Below are positions 5,689 through 5,750 of a stretch of 5,750 nt of DNA, in pieces; within the stretch, counting starts at the first letter, position 1; each line of letters opens with the position of its first letter. Under the pieces are notes generated by a model, which worked only from the letters and a program-made list of their open reading frames with translations, was not told where the DNA came from and did not search any database. Origin of the DNA: Pseudomonadota bacterium (lineage in GTDB: Bacteria > Desulfobacterota > Anaeroferrophillalia > Anaeroferrophillales > Tharpellaceae). The stretch lies in contig WFRP01000302.1 in NCBI GenBank assembly GCA_015486505.1, positions 1 to 5,750 on the forward strand, read 5' to 3'. A program made the position numbers and the translations under genes.

Positions 5689-5750
5689 TTACAGGTTATT
5701 TTCTGCACCAAAAAACAAGATTTAATATCCAGAAAATGTTCTGATAAGAG
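5681..5750. repeat. Palindromic repeat element, copy 2 (reaches the window end)
   Basis: Same outer arms and orientation as copy 1, offset by 135 bp. ATTTTCT (5698-5704) pairs with AGAAAAT (5731-5737), CAG (5692-5694) with CTG (5741-5743), and CTTA (5688-5691) with TAAG (5745-5748), again with an unpaired A at 5744. The centre is an unrelated 26-base loop (5705-5730) where copy 1 has a 12-base palindromic core. The sequence stops at the last shared base, so the right boundary and any further copies are unseen. Confidence 0.85.

Noticed and set aside
5546..5750. CRISPR array or integron attC array
   Set aside because: There are only two copies 135 bp apart with variable interiors, so it is not a CRISPR layout. 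The RYYYAAC and GTTRRRY core sites of attC are not evident and no cassette gene lies between them.

Overview
The window looks like chromosomal DNA from a Gram-negative bacterium of the Desulfobacterota (deltaproteobacterial) type. Three things suggest this: an LptE lipoprotein, which implies an LPS-bearing outer membrane; a short 121-residue DksA; and a LeuRS with a second zinc-binding knuckle and no leucine-specific insertion. The lineage is an inference from family resemblance. Base composition is moderate. All recognised genes lie on the + strand.

Layout: 1-140 is a hairpin-rich tract with no recognised gene. It runs into the 3' remnant of an excisionase-type helix-turn-helix gene (about 141-257). 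The stop of that remnant overlaps the start of speD (257-652, pyruvoyl AdoMet decarboxylase). bioA (663-1949, AdoMet-dependent DAPA aminotransferase) follows after 10 bp. A 197-bp intergenic region (1950-2146) carries a candidate terminator, a small hairpin and a tandem duplication across the dksA translation start. Then come dksA (2147-2512), leuS (2539-5037) and lptE (5034-5549), packed as one apparent operon. lptE starts with TTG inside the last codons of leuS. The final 200 bp hold two copies of a long imperfect palindrome, 135 bp apart in the same orientation, separated by a compact segment that can fold into further hairpins.

Functionally, speD and bioA both use S-adenosylmethionine for something other than methylation: decarboxylation for polyamine synthesis, and donation of its amino group in biotin synthesis. 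dksA, leuS and lptE are housekeeping genes for stringent-response transcription control, leucyl-tRNA charging and LPS export. In many proteobacteria leuS-lptE is followed by holA; here the palindromic repeat begins at the lptE stop codon instead.

I found no complete new enzymatic system. The least-explained material is non-coding: the terminal palindromic repeat unit, the tract at the left edge with the broken helix-turn-helix gene, and the duplicated dksA initiation region.
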